64,000 bases of DNA from Amoebidium appalachense (GCA_963693365.1 CAVNZM010000004.1:10292001-10356000), one strand, 5' to 3'. Counted from the stretch's first letter, positions 46,797 to 57,878 are shown. Translations and numbers: made by a program. The notes: generated by a model not told the origin, from the letters alone.

Positions 46797-47140
46797 TAGA
46801 GGTGGGTACCGGCTCTTTGTCCTATGGCTGCTGTTGTTTCCGTTTTTCGTTTCATAGGTGGGTACCGGCTCTTTGTCCTGTTAAGGTAAATAAAGTATGG
46901 AGGCAAGACCCTGTGGGTCTGGGGCTCTTTGTCCTATGGCGGCTGTTGTTTCCGTGTTTCGTTTCTGTGTTGCTCTTATAGCACATGAATGATCATGTGC
47001 ATGTTTAGCACCCATAGGTGGGTACCGGCTCTTTGTCCTGTTAAGGTAAATAAAGTATGGAGGCAAGACCCTGTGGGTCTGGGGCTCTTTGTCCTATGGC
47101 TGCTGTTGTTTCCGTGTTTCGTTTCTGTGTTGCTCTTGGG
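46797..47140. repeat. 160-bp tandem duplication with AATAAA signals
   Basis: GGTGGGTACCGGCTCTTTGT starts at about 46801, 46857 and 47017. The segment GGTAAATAAAGTATGGAGGC... recurs at 46885 and 47045, 160 bp apart. Each unit has AATAAA on the plus strand. Possible 3'-end processing region or simply a duplicated spacer. Confidence 0.85.
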
Positions 47141-47224
47141 GTGGTATATTAGTTGTGTTGTGCAATAGTGTGCTTGATGCCACTATCCAACCGAAGTTAA
47201 TAAAGTGACCATACGGAACACGTA

Positions 47225-48190
47225 TGGATGTCGACATGTGCAATACATTGGCAATTCATTGATAATGATCATGGGGCTGTGCTTACCGTACCGTGTGCAT
47301 ATTGCCAATATATTGAGCATGTGATTGAGGTATCAATAAAGCTATTATTAATACATTGGCAATGTTCGTCATACGTATTATTCTTAGATATAAGACGTTA
47401 CTCCGATATGCCTTTCATATTATAAGTGCACTTATACTGTACTTTGCATGCATTCGTTCCCATTATCAATTTATTGGCAATGTATTTGGATAATATAGTG
47501 TGATATTTATAATATATATGTAATGCATTATCAACACTTATATCTTTATGGTGGTGGTATCATTCGTATGTTGGCAATATATGCTTGATATGGAACATAC
47601 TTACATATTTCTTATTTGTAATGTGTTGGGAGTGTATTAATCATACCTCTGTTTATGTCATCAATATACTCACGATATATAAGCAACCTATCGGCGATAC
47701 CGCATTTATATATTGATTATAGTTGGATCATATGTTGGCAATACATTGTTTATATGTTTCTTGATATTTAAATCTTTGTATTTCTATGAATTACATATTG
47801 GCAATACATTAATAATGCGTTCATAGTGCAACTACAATGCGAAAATACAGTATTATCCATATCATTATCTGTATTTTTGATATTATTTGGTTGTTATTGT
47901 AATATCGCCCGGGTATAATTGATATTGGCAATACGTCTATAATGCTAGCGCAATAGTAATGCAATGGCAATGTAATGGCACTCTAATGTATTGGCGATAT
48001 TGATGTAACATATACTGGATAATATATTCATATCAGCGGGATATCGACAATAGAGGGTATTGGTACTGTATTACCATTGACAATACCAAAGCAATATTAT
48101 TGCAATATGGCGTTCCTATTGGCGGCAAGGGGTTCTATTGCCAATATCGCCAATAGCGCCAATAGCAAAAAATACGTTGGCAATACTTCC
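47225..48190. repeat. AT-rich region with at least ten ATTGGCAATA-type motifs
   Basis: ATTGGCAAT or close variants near 47250, 47351, 47471, 47572, 47736, 47799, 47926 and 48178; the inverted form ATTGCCAAT near 47301 and 48138. Overall composition is much AT-richer than the rest of the element. Spacing is irregular, so this is not a simple tandem array. It ends where the methyltransferase frame begins. Confidence 0.75.
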
Positions 48191-48204
48191 GGGAAGTTTG
48201 CTGA

Positions 48205-48573
48205 TGCGACGACGTGTGGTCCACCGAGAAAATAAACTATGTCAACCCTCCCTTCTCTGAGATTCCCCCATTTTTACGCATGGCCATACGGATGTACATA
48301 TCCAAGGGTAGAAAGAGCGTGCTGCTCGTGCCTGCACGCACCGTGACGGAGGCACGCTGGTTCCATGACCTGGCCTTCAGGTACGCCGCAGAGATACGCA
48401 TCCTGAGGGGTAGGATCAAGTTTCAGGGGTTCAAGAGGCCATCGCCAGAGGGCGTGTGCCTGCTTTTGTTCACAGAGCCTCAGCCTGTCGGTGGCCCGCG
48501 TGTAGTGTCGTGGATGCCTGAGGCATACCCGCGCAGCTCAAAGGCAGGGGCCGTGTTGGGGCTGGATTTCTAG
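48205..48573 (+). pseudogene. Phage/virus Dam-type DNA N6-adenine methyltransferase, N-terminally truncated
   Basis: The frame opens after a TGA at 48202-48204 with no in-frame ATG before the core; GTG at 48214 is the only early alternative. Visible features are NYVNPPFSEI, containing the catalytic NPPF (the (D/N)PP(Y/F) motif of adenine methyltransferases), then VLLVPARTVTEARWFHDLA, then ILRGRIKFQGF. This order and spacing are characteristic of the Dam family common in phages and large DNA viruses. The N-terminal part with the SAM-binding motif is missing. The neighbouring frame over 48190-48235 (reading FADATTCGPPRK) could be a shifted continuation, so a one-base break near 48232 is possible. 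Upstream lies the ATTGGCAAT-rich DNA, which may have replaced the N-terminus. Probably inactive as it stands. Confidence 0.75.
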
Positions 48574-48648
48574 CTTAATTACTAAGATCTACTAGTAGGG
48601 TCTAGATCATAAAAATGTGTGTTAGAGTGTATGTAGTGCGTGCACACC

Positions 48649-48915
48649 ATGGCCAACACCTACCAAATCGTGCTGAACGACCAGTTTCAGCCCCTCACTG
48701 CGCGTACGTCAAACGCCACGCACACAGACTTTAGCTACTATGGCCAGCAGGCGATGGCACAGGCCGTTGCGGACAAGATATGCCTGCACGGTACCCGCCA
48801 CCCCTTCTTCCTCAAACCAAGCACCATGGCAGCCTGGTCTGCAGCAGGCCGATTTGCTCGCCCCAGACCCACCTTTGCGGCACTCAGGCGTGCACATGGC
48901 AGGCCCATGCACTGA
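48649..48915 (+). CDS. Hypothetical element protein, 88 aa
   Basis: ATG at 48649 (MANTYQIVLNDQFQPL) to TGA at 48913. A GTG nine bases upstream is less likely. Soluble and fairly basic at its C-terminus, with no membrane segment and no recognised domain. It lies 75 bp after the methyltransferase and 100 bp before the next gene, all on the plus strand. GC content and codon use resemble the flanking element genes. Confidence 0.5.
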   Translation: MANTYQIVLNDQFQPLTARTSNATHTDFSYYGQQAMAQAVADKICLHGTRHPFFLKPSTMAAWSAAGRFARPRPTFAALRRAHGRPMH

Positions 48916-49012
48916 CCGTTAGTGTACGTAGTAGGCCATGGCCAAGCGGGCAATTGGCAACCAAAAATAAAAATAATGTGCATGCATAAGTAAACGTGCA
49001 AGTCACGTCACC

Positions 49013-49582
49013 ATGGGGGTGTCATCGCAAGGCAGGAGCGGCAACACGCGTGTCATCTACGTGCAGAACAGGCCAAACAAGGCCTCAGAGGTAGCCAAGT
49101 GGGTGGGGGCCCTGGCGGGCGGTGCTGCCTTGGGGGCAGGGGGGTACTATGCATGGAAGCACAAGGGGGACATTGCGAGGGGGGTGGGCAACTACATGTA
49201 CAACAAGGCTGCGGATGCTGCCACCTACACTGCAGGGAAGGCGGGGGAGGCGGGGGGGACGGTGTTCAAGGGCCTCAAGGGGGTAGCGCGTGCCACAGGC
49301 GATGCTGCCATGCAGGGCACGCAGCGTGCAGGGCAGGGCGCGCAGAATGGTGCATTCAGTGCGTGGAAGACCCTGAGGAATGGCACGAGGGATGCGGGCA
49401 ACTACCTGCTGCACAACACCCAGGATGCGTTGGGATATGGTCCTTATAACTTGAATGCTGCAGGCACACGCACGGGAAACAGCTACGAGTGGAGAGGGGG
49501 TGGAGGGGGCGGTGCGCAGGTGCTTGTCGGCGGTAAGCCCTACGTCTGGTCGCCAAACGTATCGGGACGCGGCATCCTCTAA
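49013..49582 (+). CDS. Hypothetical element protein with one membrane/amphipathic segment, 189 aa
   Basis: Intact frame, ATG 49013 to TAA 49582. Residues about 31-47 (VGALAGGAALGAGGYYAW) form a Gly/Ala-rich hydrophobic segment. Residues 55-140 are an Ala/Gly/Lys-rich region that looks helical (KAGEAGG, GVARATGDAA, RAGQGAQNG), then a poly-Gly stretch and a conserved-looking C-terminus. Two sites fit the adenain cleavage rule (M/I/L)xGG|x: LAGG at 34-37 and LVGG at 171-174. No protease gene was found, so this may be chance. A minor structural or membrane-active protein is one possibility; no family was recognised. Confidence 0.6.
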   Translation: MGVSSQGRSGNTRVIYVQNRPNKASEVAKWVGALAGGAALGAGGYYAWKHKGDIARGVGNYMYNKAADAATYTAGKAGEAGGTVFKGLKGVARATGDAAMQGTQRAGQGAQNGAFSAWKTLRNGTRDAGNYLLHNTQDALGYGPYNLNAAGTRTGNSYEWRGGGGGGAQVLVGGKPYVWSPNVSGRGIL

Positions 49583-49702
49583 TGGAACCTTCCGTTCATG
49601 GTAAGTGTGCAGGGAAAAACCGTTGGCGGGCGGTGCGAGCGGCCAATCAAATTTTGTAGAATTTGTTGACTTGCATTCCATTGGCGACTCCCCTGCGCTC
49701 CT

Positions 49703-49712
49703 ATTGGACGCC
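49703..49712 (+). promoter_or_regulatory. ATTGGACGCC motif upstream of the 49868 gene
   Basis: Exact copy of the motif clustered in the terminal repeats, 155 bp before the downstream ATG. ATTGGCGACT at 49680 and GGCCAATC at 49643 are related boxes nearby. Confidence 0.45.
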
Positions 49713-49867
49713 TAGGGCAACAGGAGTCACCGAATTTTGGAGCACGGTAGCGTGTGTGCACCGGAGGGCACAAAAGCCACCTGCAAACGTTCCTTCTTCA
49801 AACACTTTTTCTTATATTCTAAGCCACTCTAGCCTGGTCTTTTTGCAAGCAGCGAACTTTGGAAACC

Positions 49868-50966
49868 ATGGCAGACCTCTCCTTCCTGCCCCCTCTAGAT
49901 CTAGACGATGCTGATGTTCTTGCTGCCGCCGCCGCAGCCATTTCTGTGCCAGCCCGCAGGCCTCCTCCTGGCCGCACCTTCTCCTGGCATCTCAAAGATT
50001 TGGATCTTGACACTGTTCTGCCAACCCTTCTACGCATCCTACCGCACGCTTGCTGAGGGGTATGCAGCACAGCCCAGTGTTTCCGCCAACGCAGCATCCT
50101 TCCTCCTCTCCGCCAAGAAAGGTGACTTCTTCGCTGGCTATGATGCAGGGGGCGAAGTCTACTTCCAAAAACGCTTCACGGGTCTAGATGACTTTGATGG
50201 GGCATGGCTCCCTGAGATGCTGGTGCGTGGTACCATCTCTGAGCCTGCAGAACTGGCTGAACTGCACGGCAAGTCGCTTTTGGCAACACTCGCGTGCCGC
50301 AACGCCCTCATGCTCAAGGGGGTGGCTGCTGCTGTGGTAGACATCCTCCTACCGCAGTTCACAGAGCATGAGAGATCCACTAGGCACAAGGTAGAGACAG
50401 ACCCTCAGTTGGTTGGCAACTACATGCAGAGGTACCTGGAGGAGATAGAGGCCAACTGGGAGCCCATCGTCGGGATGTGCAAGGCAGGACTCACTCCCCA
50501 CAGGGAGAGAGAGGTGGCCCGCCACCTGGCTCGTGTTGTTGCTGGCTTCCTGCAGACCATGGTGGCCACTGCAAAGGCAGCCAAGTTGAAGTCCACGCCC
50601 CTCTTCAAAGGGGTCGCCATGGATGTCCTCCATGACATGCAGGCATTGCTGCGTGGGGTTGCGAATGAGCGTATGTATGGTGCAGGTGAGAAGATTGTGT
50701 TTGCAGGGCTGATCAAGAAAAACATCCACAAGGAGGCACCATCACGGCGCAAGTCCGGCACGTTCATCGACATTGCCCCCAAGGGGAAGGAAAACCTTGC
50801 CCCCCTCCGCAGCAGCAGCACCAACAGCAACACCCCCTACAACAACAACAACAACATCATGACGGTCGGTGCCCCCTACTTCTACGGTAGGACCCGGGTG
50901 CCTAACTTACTCCGTACCTCAGCGGCACCGCCCCTCAAGACTGTGAACCATGGCTACATGGGCTAG
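49868..50966 (+). pseudogene. Hypothetical element protein, about 365 codons, one frame break
   Basis: ATG 49868 opens MADLSFLPPLDLDDADVL in one frame. From about 50015 the coding signal passes to the next frame, which runs to TAG 50966. The first frame alone stops at 50054, so a single-base change near 50010-50020 splits the gene. The C-terminal 310 residues look mainly helical, then basic. Near the end is GKENLAPLRSS, with a KEN tripeptide and following proline, then an Asn run (about 50838-50860). No family recognised. It could be a structural or replication-associated protein. Its neighbours are other plus-strand unknowns. Confidence 0.6.
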
Positions 50967-51079
50967 TGCACAGGATAGGGGGGCAGTGCCCTAAACTTTG
51001 CCATTTTTAATTTTTTTAGTAAAGTACCTTAAAGTTTGAGCATGCCATGGTCTCATTAACATAGACACCGTTGTGATTT

Positions 51080-51507
51080 GTGTATACATAGTGGGCAGTG
51101 CCCTTTATTTTCACGTTTTTTTTCTTCTTCTTTTATACAAAGAATTGAACCGACGGCAAAAATAAACTTTTGTTTTTTTACGAAAGTTCCAAGAAAAAAA
51201 CAGAGCACAAGCTGAAGACTACCATGGTGCATTGCACACGTGTGCCTGCACGTGTGCGTGTGTGTGTGTGCATGTGTGTGCATGTGTGTGCTTGTGTGTG
51301 TGCCAAAACACTCTAACAAAAATCTATGAAGATTTTAACGATAAAAAATAAAAAACTTTGTGATCTGTGGATGCATTGGGCGGAGCCCTTTATTTTCACG
51401 TTTTTTTTTTTTTTTCTACAAAGAAAACCGATGGCAAAAAGATCCAAGGAAAAAAAACAGAGCACAAGTTGAAGACTACTATGGTGCATTGCACACGTGT
51501 GCCTGCA

Positions 51508-51552
<45 letters not shown>

Positions 51553-51610
51553 ATGTGTGTGTGTGTGTGTGTGTGCCAAAAAGGCTCTAACGAAAATCTA
51601 TGAAATTTTT
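51080..51610. repeat. About 280-bp tandem duplication with TG tracts
   Basis: The segment running from CCCTTTATTTTCACGTTTTT through ACAGAGCACAAG and GTGCATTGCACACGTGTGCC to the TG tract and CTATGAA occurs at 51109-51330 and again at 51389-51605, with moderate divergence. GTGCATTGCACACGTGTGCCTGCACGTG is rich in short palindromes. Follows the plus-strand gene cluster. Confidence 0.8.
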
Positions 51611-51705
51611 AACGAAAAATAAAAATAAAAACAAAAATAAAAATAAAAAACCAAAGGCAACCAACAGTCACCCTACCACACCCTTCTACGTGTGCATGCA
51701 TGCGT

Positions 51706-51895
<190 letters not shown>

Positions 51896-52277
51896 TGGTG
51901 TAACTTCTAAGTGTTGCTACCTAAAAGTGCGAAAAGAGATGATTGTGAAAATGTTTAAGAGTTTTTTCTAAGTTTTTTCTTCACAAAAAAACGAACGAAA
52001 ACGAGACGAGACTGAGAGAGCCGACAGCTGATAGAGTGCACATGGGAGAAAAAAGTGTATACGTAATATTACGTAACATTCGATTTCGCTTGATTTCATT
52101 GGCTCATAAGTTACGCAAAGTTCAAGTTGGCGCAATCATTTACTCTCTCACTCATGTACGTACTAAGTCAACTCAGTCGCGGCGGCACACAGTGTTTTTT
52201 TTTTTTTGGGAAGAAGTTTATTTCGTGGCATCACCCGGAGGTAAAGAGATTCTGAATAAACAGACATGTGCCTATTA

Positions 52278-53198
52278 CTAGTACATCCTGAGCATTTTGG
52301 CCTTGTCCTCCCCAGGCATGGGCGTGCCAGCACGCTTAGCCTGCCCCATGTCTACATCACCCCCCTCCCCCTCACTACCCGCACCATCACTGACCAACTC
52401 CATCAGACCGTCTAAATCAAACACCTGAACCTTGCGGGCAACGAGCTTGGTGCGCACAGTGTTGTTTTTCTTGTTGTAGATGACGCTGGTGGCGGCAGCA
52501 GACACCCATGCAGTAACCTCACGGCACTTGGCACGCTGGGAGTTCATAAACTCCACAAACTCATCCACAGAGGCCGCGTTGTTGCCCAGCTTGAAGAGGC
52601 AGGGGTTGCGGCCAGTGGGGTTGGGGAGCTCCACCGTCACGTTGAAGTAGGTGTCGCCCAGTGCCCCCTCCATGTCCGCCTTGCTGACGGGGTTGGCACC
52701 CAGCACCTCGTACAGGTTGGGGCTGTGTCTGGACCACAGGCTGCTGCTGGTCTTGACGGCAACGGTGTCCAGATCGACATCCTTGAGCATCTCGTGGTCC
52801 TTGTGCATCCACAGCACGTCCTTGGCCATGCTGCACACGTAGGGCCACAGGCCAACGGCGTAGGCCACCTCAAAGGGCTCAGGGTGGCGCTGGGACTTGA
52901 TCTTGATTGTGGTTTTGTCGTAGGCAGACAGGTGGGTGCCCAGTTCAATCAACATCTGCCCGTTGATGTTGATGTTGGGCAGGTTGTACAGCTGCACCAC
53001 CAGCACGTCGTTCATGACCCAGGGTGCACCCATGGTGGCCTTGCCCACACCGTTGAGGAACACCTCCTTGTACTGCACCATCTTGGCCCCCTCAACGCTG
53101 CTGTTGATGTTTTCTTTGCCACTGCTTGCCGCGGCGATGCTGGTCCTTTTGACGGTGGACAGACCAGTCATTTGACGCAGCAGGGTTGGCTTGACCAT
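52278..53198 (-). CDS. Hypothetical element protein, 306 aa, acidic C-terminus
   Basis: Intact frame, ATG 53198 to TAG 52278, transcribed inward from the right terminal repeat and convergent with the plus-strand cluster. An N-terminal basic segment contains SSGKENINSS (a KEN tripeptide). The middle is a mixed, probably globular domain (VMNDVLVVQLYNLPNI, VAYAVGLWPYVCSMAKDVLW). The tail carries an acidic patch (GSEGEGGDVDMGQ) and then a basic end. An acidic C-terminal tail on a compact domain is typical of single-stranded DNA-binding proteins of protein-primed replicons, but no motif proves this. A minus-strand AATAAA lies just downstream at about 52219. An ATTGGACACC box lies 192 bp upstream. 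Confidence 0.65.
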   Translation of the reverse strand: MVKPTLLRQMTGLSTVKRTSIAAASSGKENINSSVEGAKMVQYKEVFLNGVGKATMGAPWVMNDVLVVQLYNLPNININGQMLIELGTHLSAYDKTTIKIKSQRHPEPFEVAYAVGLWPYVCSMAKDVLWMHKDHEMLKDVDLDTVAVKTSSSLWSRHSPNLYEVLGANPVSKADMEGALGDTYFNVTVELPNPTGRNPCLFKLGNNAASVDEFVEFMNSQRAKCREVTAWVSAAATSVIYNKKNNTVRTKLVARKVQVFDLDGLMELVSDGAGSEGEGGDVDMGQAKRAGTPMPGEDKAKMLRMY

Positions 53199-53419
53199 TT
53201 TGCTGTTGCTTGGGGGGTGTGGTGAACGTTACTGTGGTGTGCACCTCGACTGTGACTGTCTGGCTCATGTTTGGTTGGTGAGATGTTGCCTGTGTGCGGC
53301 TGTTCAAATGTACACGGCGGTAGGATGCAGGGTGCGTTTCTGGCCAATGAGGACCGTAATCCCTGTTCCCTGTGCCCTCATTGGACACCTAGAACCACAT
53401 GTGCCAGTCTAGATTCCGA

Positions 53420-53888
53420 TTGGACGCCTTGTGCGGCAATTTGCTTTTTTGAGCCGAATTATCATTGGCCGCCCTGCGCATCCGTAATACCATTGGACGC
53501 CTTGTACATGGAATTCAGAATTCGAATTCCCATTGGACGCCTTGCGCAAACCTTCGCATTCCTTTGATCCGCACTTGTGTACATGTACGCACCACATGTA
53601 CGCGTACACGTACGCGTACACGTGACACGCCCTCTCTCTCTCTTTAATTGTTTAATTATTTAGTTAAAACCACGTGCTCTGCACGTGTTTTACACACACA
53701 CAGTGTGTGTGCACGTGCTCATGTACACATATCCACCCATATCACATATATCCCATATCGCGATATGTGTACACAGATATCACATATCTCATATTCACAT
53801 ATCCCATATCCTAAGGGGTGCGGGACCGCGTGAATGTGACGTCACTTGTGACGTCACATTCACGGGGTGCCGCGCCCCTTATTGTAGT
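53420..53888. repeat. Right terminal inverted repeat
   Basis: Inverted copy of 35026-35497. It contains ATTGGACGCC at 53420, 53492 and 53533, the same palindromes, and the terminal ATTGTAGT. Confidence 0.95.
53813..53880. repeat. 68-bp terminal palindrome, right copy
   Basis: Inverted copy of 35034-35101, also starting 8 bp from the terminus, with centre TT and two TGACGTCA boxes. The same three arm mismatches are kept in both copies, so the two ends hold the same orientation of the imperfect hairpin. Confidence 0.9.
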
Positions 53889-53893
53889 CTGAC
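53889..53893. repeat. Right target-site duplication CTGAC
   Basis: Matches 35021-35025 exactly and abuts the terminus. Confidence 0.8.
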
Positions 53894-53913
53894 AGTACAT
53901 ATTTTGTGTGAGC

Positions 53914-54399
53914 ATGGGTTACAAACATGCTCGCGTCCGCATTGGACGTGGGCAAGGCCATTGGGCTTTGCTGAGGATTCTCGTTCATGTTATCCTCGCC
54001 TTTTGTCTTTTGGCTGCAGCCGCTGCGGGTTCAACAAACAACCCAGATGGGGTGAACAAAAAAGTCATTAAGGAAAACAAATCTTGGTCTAAAGATCATG
54101 CCAAGCTGGAACAGCCATTCGTTGCACGGTACATTGATTATTGCATAGCGGATCATGAGGACTCTGTCGAAGCTGGCACGTGCCCTCCCCAGCCCTTCCT
54201 CAGGGATTGGGTGTGGCATCAAACCCGTCATGGCGGCCGGATAGATGCATCTACAGCGGAGGGAGTCCATCAGGTGATCTCCCCCCCCCCCCCCCCTCCC
54301 CCCCCCTCTCTCCCCACCACCCCCTGCCTCTTTTCCACTTTTTCTCTCCCCTCCCCTGTCTCTCTGTTCTGGGCCTTACAGGTGGTTCCTCCGTTTTAG
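53914..54399 (+). CDS. Small secreted or membrane-anchored protein, 125 aa, two exons
   Basis: Exon 1 is 53914-54273, exon 2 54382-54399, with a 108-bp GT-AG intron (CAG|GTGATC ... CTTACAG|GTGG) that is largely poly(C). ATG 53914 starts MGYKHARVRIGRGQ. A hydrophobic stretch at residues about 20-40 (ILVHVILAFCLLAAAAAG) resembles a signal peptide or anchor. The rest is soluble, with Cys in YIDYCIADHE and TCPPQP. The protein ends VVPPF. No family recognised. The ATG is 26 bp from the element terminus, so the native promoter is now 19 kb away on the other side; any present transcription would have to start inside the terminal repeat. Confidence 0.5.
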   Translation: MGYKHARVRIGRGQGHWALLRILVHVILAFCLLAAAAAGSTNNPDGVNKKVIKENKSWSKDHAKLEQPFVARYIDYCIADHEDSVEAGTCPPQPFLRDWVWHQTRHGGRIDASTAEGVHQVISPPPPPPPPSLPTTPCLFSTFSLPSPVSLFWALQVVPPF

Positions 54400-54734
54400 A
54401 AGTTGTTTTTTATGTAATACGTTAGGTGTGTCCTTTTGCATCTTGTGGATACCAATGCCTTCACCGCTCAGGCCTTCCCTTGCACGTAATCTTATGGACC
54501 TTTGTGCCTGTCCCATGATCTGTTTGGCATGGCATGTTACACAGCAGAAGCTTTGGCGGCGCAAAGTTTCTTACAAACCCTCGTCATTGCAGATGATTGT
54601 TCCTGCAGTTTTCATTTGGGATCCGCAATCACATTTTCACCATGGGCGGCGAGAGCTGTTGTGCCCCACGGACGGGTGTGCCGGTACCAGGCTACCAGGG
54701 GGGGGGGGGGGGGGGGGGGGGGCTTGGGAAACGA

Positions 54735-55704
54735 GGGTGCAACCAAAAAGGGTCCAAAAAGTGTGCCCTGTTATCAAAATCGATACCGGACGACGTTTGT
54801 ATTTTCGGCAGTCCCCTCCCTCGCCCAATCGAATACAAGTATTTGGGGATTCCGGTGGACGAATGGGGCATATGTTTCAAACGGATGATCGACCGTCGGG
54901 TGGAGAGTGCAGGCAGGTGCCTTCGGTTATTTAGGGATGTGTATCTTGCTACTCTTTCTCATACTGTCCACCTATACAATCGTCTTAGTATATTTCGCAC
55001 ATATATTCGCCCTTTGTCTGAATACGGGTTGCCCTTACTAGCTATGGCACCCCCTGATACTGTTACTAATGTCCTCAAATCAATAGATGAGTTCCACTGT
55101 ACACAACTTGTACGTTTCTCACTGGTCTTTCCACACCTATCCCTAGACGCCTTTTTGATTCTCTCTACGCACTCACACCACCATCACAACGCGCACACGA
55201 ATTAGCCCTTAAATTTCACGAGCACATCACCCGCCTGTCCGCTTGTGCCCCGGACCACCCGCTCTTCCGGCTACACGCATCCCCGCCGGACTCGCCCCTC
55301 TACCCCTTCCCTTCCCCATCGTCTCTGCCCATTGCCGAGCGTTATGTGGAATGGCTGGCGACCCCACCGGAGGTACGGCTAGATCATAGTGTGAATATGA
55401 ATAGTTTCAAGTCTATGGCTGATAGATATCTTTTTACTCTACGTGTTGAGTCCCTTCCGGTGTTAGGACCGCAAAACATGTACACCAACTACTAGTAGCC
55501 TATATGGCGGATACGGTTAGAGAGTCTCGTTCATACATAGATTCGTTTATTCGTAATGTGGCGTGGTGTAAAAACGCAAAGATGATTATGGATTGGCGGT
55601 GTAATCGGTTTCTGGTGTCTCCTGCTCGTATGTGTAATATGTGTGGGGGGCGGTTTACTCGCGGCTGCATATCTGTCAATAAATGCAACCTGTTAGCTAA
55701 ATAA
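54735..55704 (+). pseudogene. LINE (non-LTR retrotransposon) 3' fragment
   Basis: The reading frame from about 54735 encodes the post-RT region: PRPIEYKYLGIPVDEWG, YNRLSIFRTYIRPLSEYGLP and SIDEFHCTQLVRF. It shifts frame near 55180, and a further piece at 55504-55704 ends with a Cys-rich motif (MCNMCGGRFTRGC). No RT catalytic core in this fragment. Similar in type to the 34205-34520 fragment; the two overlap slightly at KKW/KKC...SIP, so they may be separate copies. Confidence 0.75.
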
Positions 55705-56719
55705 TGTATTAGAACCGGAGGTTATTGGCGGTTTTATTCTCTTTTCTTCCTCTCTTCCTCAATATATCCGTTTTAAAGATGACTATCCTAGATCACCTTA
55801 TTATTAGTGCTGCACAGTATGATATTGTGATCCGATGCCTTAACTTTCTTTCGGAGCTACCGATGCTAGCGCTAGCCTCTGCTTACCCATAATATGTAAT
55901 AGGGGTGTCAGATACTACGATGGCGCTCATTGTTGCCTGAGCATGTACATATGTCACTGGCTGCATTTGATTGGCTGTGCTGGAAAACGCAGTAGGCCGT
56001 CGAATGTGGCTGGGCCTCCGGCAGTGTCCACGCAAAAGTGTGTAAACCCCATAAAGGGCTACTCCCCCTTTATCGATAAAGGGGGGTGGAAAGCCAGTTC
56101 AAGAGATAAATGTTCTTTGACGTCATCATGACTTATGCGAGGAGTGTCGGTGAAACAAAACTCACATATTGGCTTGGCTCCTGATAGTCACCGGGTCTCT
56201 AAGTAGGATCATAGTAATTTGCCTCACAATTCAAAATAAAAATATTTATTTTATCCATTAGCAACAACTTCATTGGCTCTATTTGATATCATTCATGCTT
56301 AAAAGGCCGCGATATCATACCATAAGCCTTTCTTATAACCTGTGGACTTTGTAGAAACATTTTGCACTCCTTTAGCATCCAGCGTCTTGATTGGTTGAAA
56401 CTCTGGAGACTGAGATCCACAAGTCTCAGCAAAAAAATTGTTGAACGAAAACGAAACCTTCATTATTATCATGCGTTGGTCACGAGTTTATGGAAAGAAG
56501 CACGCATTTACGTAACACAACTCACCTTTGCTAAACTCATTTCTTGCTTATATCAGAGGGCTAATGAAAAAGCACGAGTTTTATAGAGCTATTGAGTGCG
56601 AGCCTTGCCTTTTTGTTTAGAAGAGGAAGACGTGCACTTTGTGCGAGACCGCAAGTTTTGAAGGAGTCAACGTGACAATTCAAGGAATAGGACAGCTTGT
56701 GTAGCTGTAATCTAACAAG
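55705..56719. other. Intergenic; upstream region of the CHMP2 gene
   Basis: No gene seen. Moderately AT-rich with short plus-strand frames lacking motifs. TTTTATAGAG at about 56579 is the nearest TATA-like sequence to the CHMP2 ATG (about 140 bp upstream). Confidence 0.5.
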
Positions 56720-57798
56720 ATGTCGTCTCTTTTCGGCAAGAAGAAAACCCCAGATCGTAAGTTATAGTACCTACACCGTGTTTTATGTTTAACCACATGC
56801 TCCATCTCTCTTCACGCAGCTGTCAGCTGTTCAGTGCATCCCCAATGGGGTCACACGACCGCTTGTGGGCTTTCACTTTTCACCTCCCAATCCTACAATT
56901 GGTTACAATGTTTTTTTCTTTGGCTCCATCTTCTAGGCGCTTTGTGTACCTCAAATTTTGCAGCTTCTTTAGAGGTGCCTCGTTCTTGCTTCTCCCGGCT
57001 TCACGGTTCTAGTGCTCCCCCATTTATGATGGTTTCTGTCTAAGGGTTGTTCTCCCCAGAAATTATCAGGGAGCAAAAACGCGAGCTGGGACGCACGGAG
57101 CGCCAGTTGCAACGTGACCGCGCAAAGCTTGAGGCTGATGAGAAAAGGCTGGTATGTATGGTTTGTGTGGTTAGGCTAGACCGAGAGTGGGCTTAGTGTA
57201 GCATGTGGTCAGCCTTTTTGTTTGGACAAGCTGTGAGAGCGAGAGGTAGTTTAGAGCTCTTCTACATTTTCTCTCCTCCTCAACCGGCCCTGTCATCCGC
57301 CCCCCCCCCCCCCCCCCCCCCCCCTCCCCATTTCCCCCCGGTCCTCCGCATTGCTTTCCATGATGTTCACGTAGCAAGTCAGCAAGTCTAGCAGCCTCAT
57401 AGGTAGCAGACTGAAAGGTTAAAGTACCTGCTGGGGCAGGGTGTTGGTGAGGTATTGGGTGAGCTCAAGTAACTGTCTCCTTGCTGTTTGTAAGCATTTC
57501 ACGTGGCACACAATGAAGGGGCAACACCCACGAATACCTGTACAAGAAAGTGTGTGCACGCACTATGCGTGCGCATGTGTGTGTGCGCGCACACACACAC
57601 ACACACCACACAGAAGTTTTTTATTGTGTGGCTACCCAGAACACACCATCACCCACGTGTTTTTTATTGTGCGGCTACCCAGAACACACCCATCACCCAC
57701 ACGTGCAAGGGGCATGCCCCTTTCCCCCTCCCCCCCCACCCTCCCGCCTTCCTTCCCGAAGTACCTCTTACATACACAAGCAGGCACACACAGGTACG

Positions 57799-57878
<80 letters not shown>

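Noticed and set aside
49013-49582. Firm assignment of the 189-aa protein as an adenovirus-like pVI or other capsid protein
   Set aside because: Two (M/I/L)xGG sites and a hydrophobic segment are suggestive, but such Gly-rich words arise easily in this composition and no protease gene is present.
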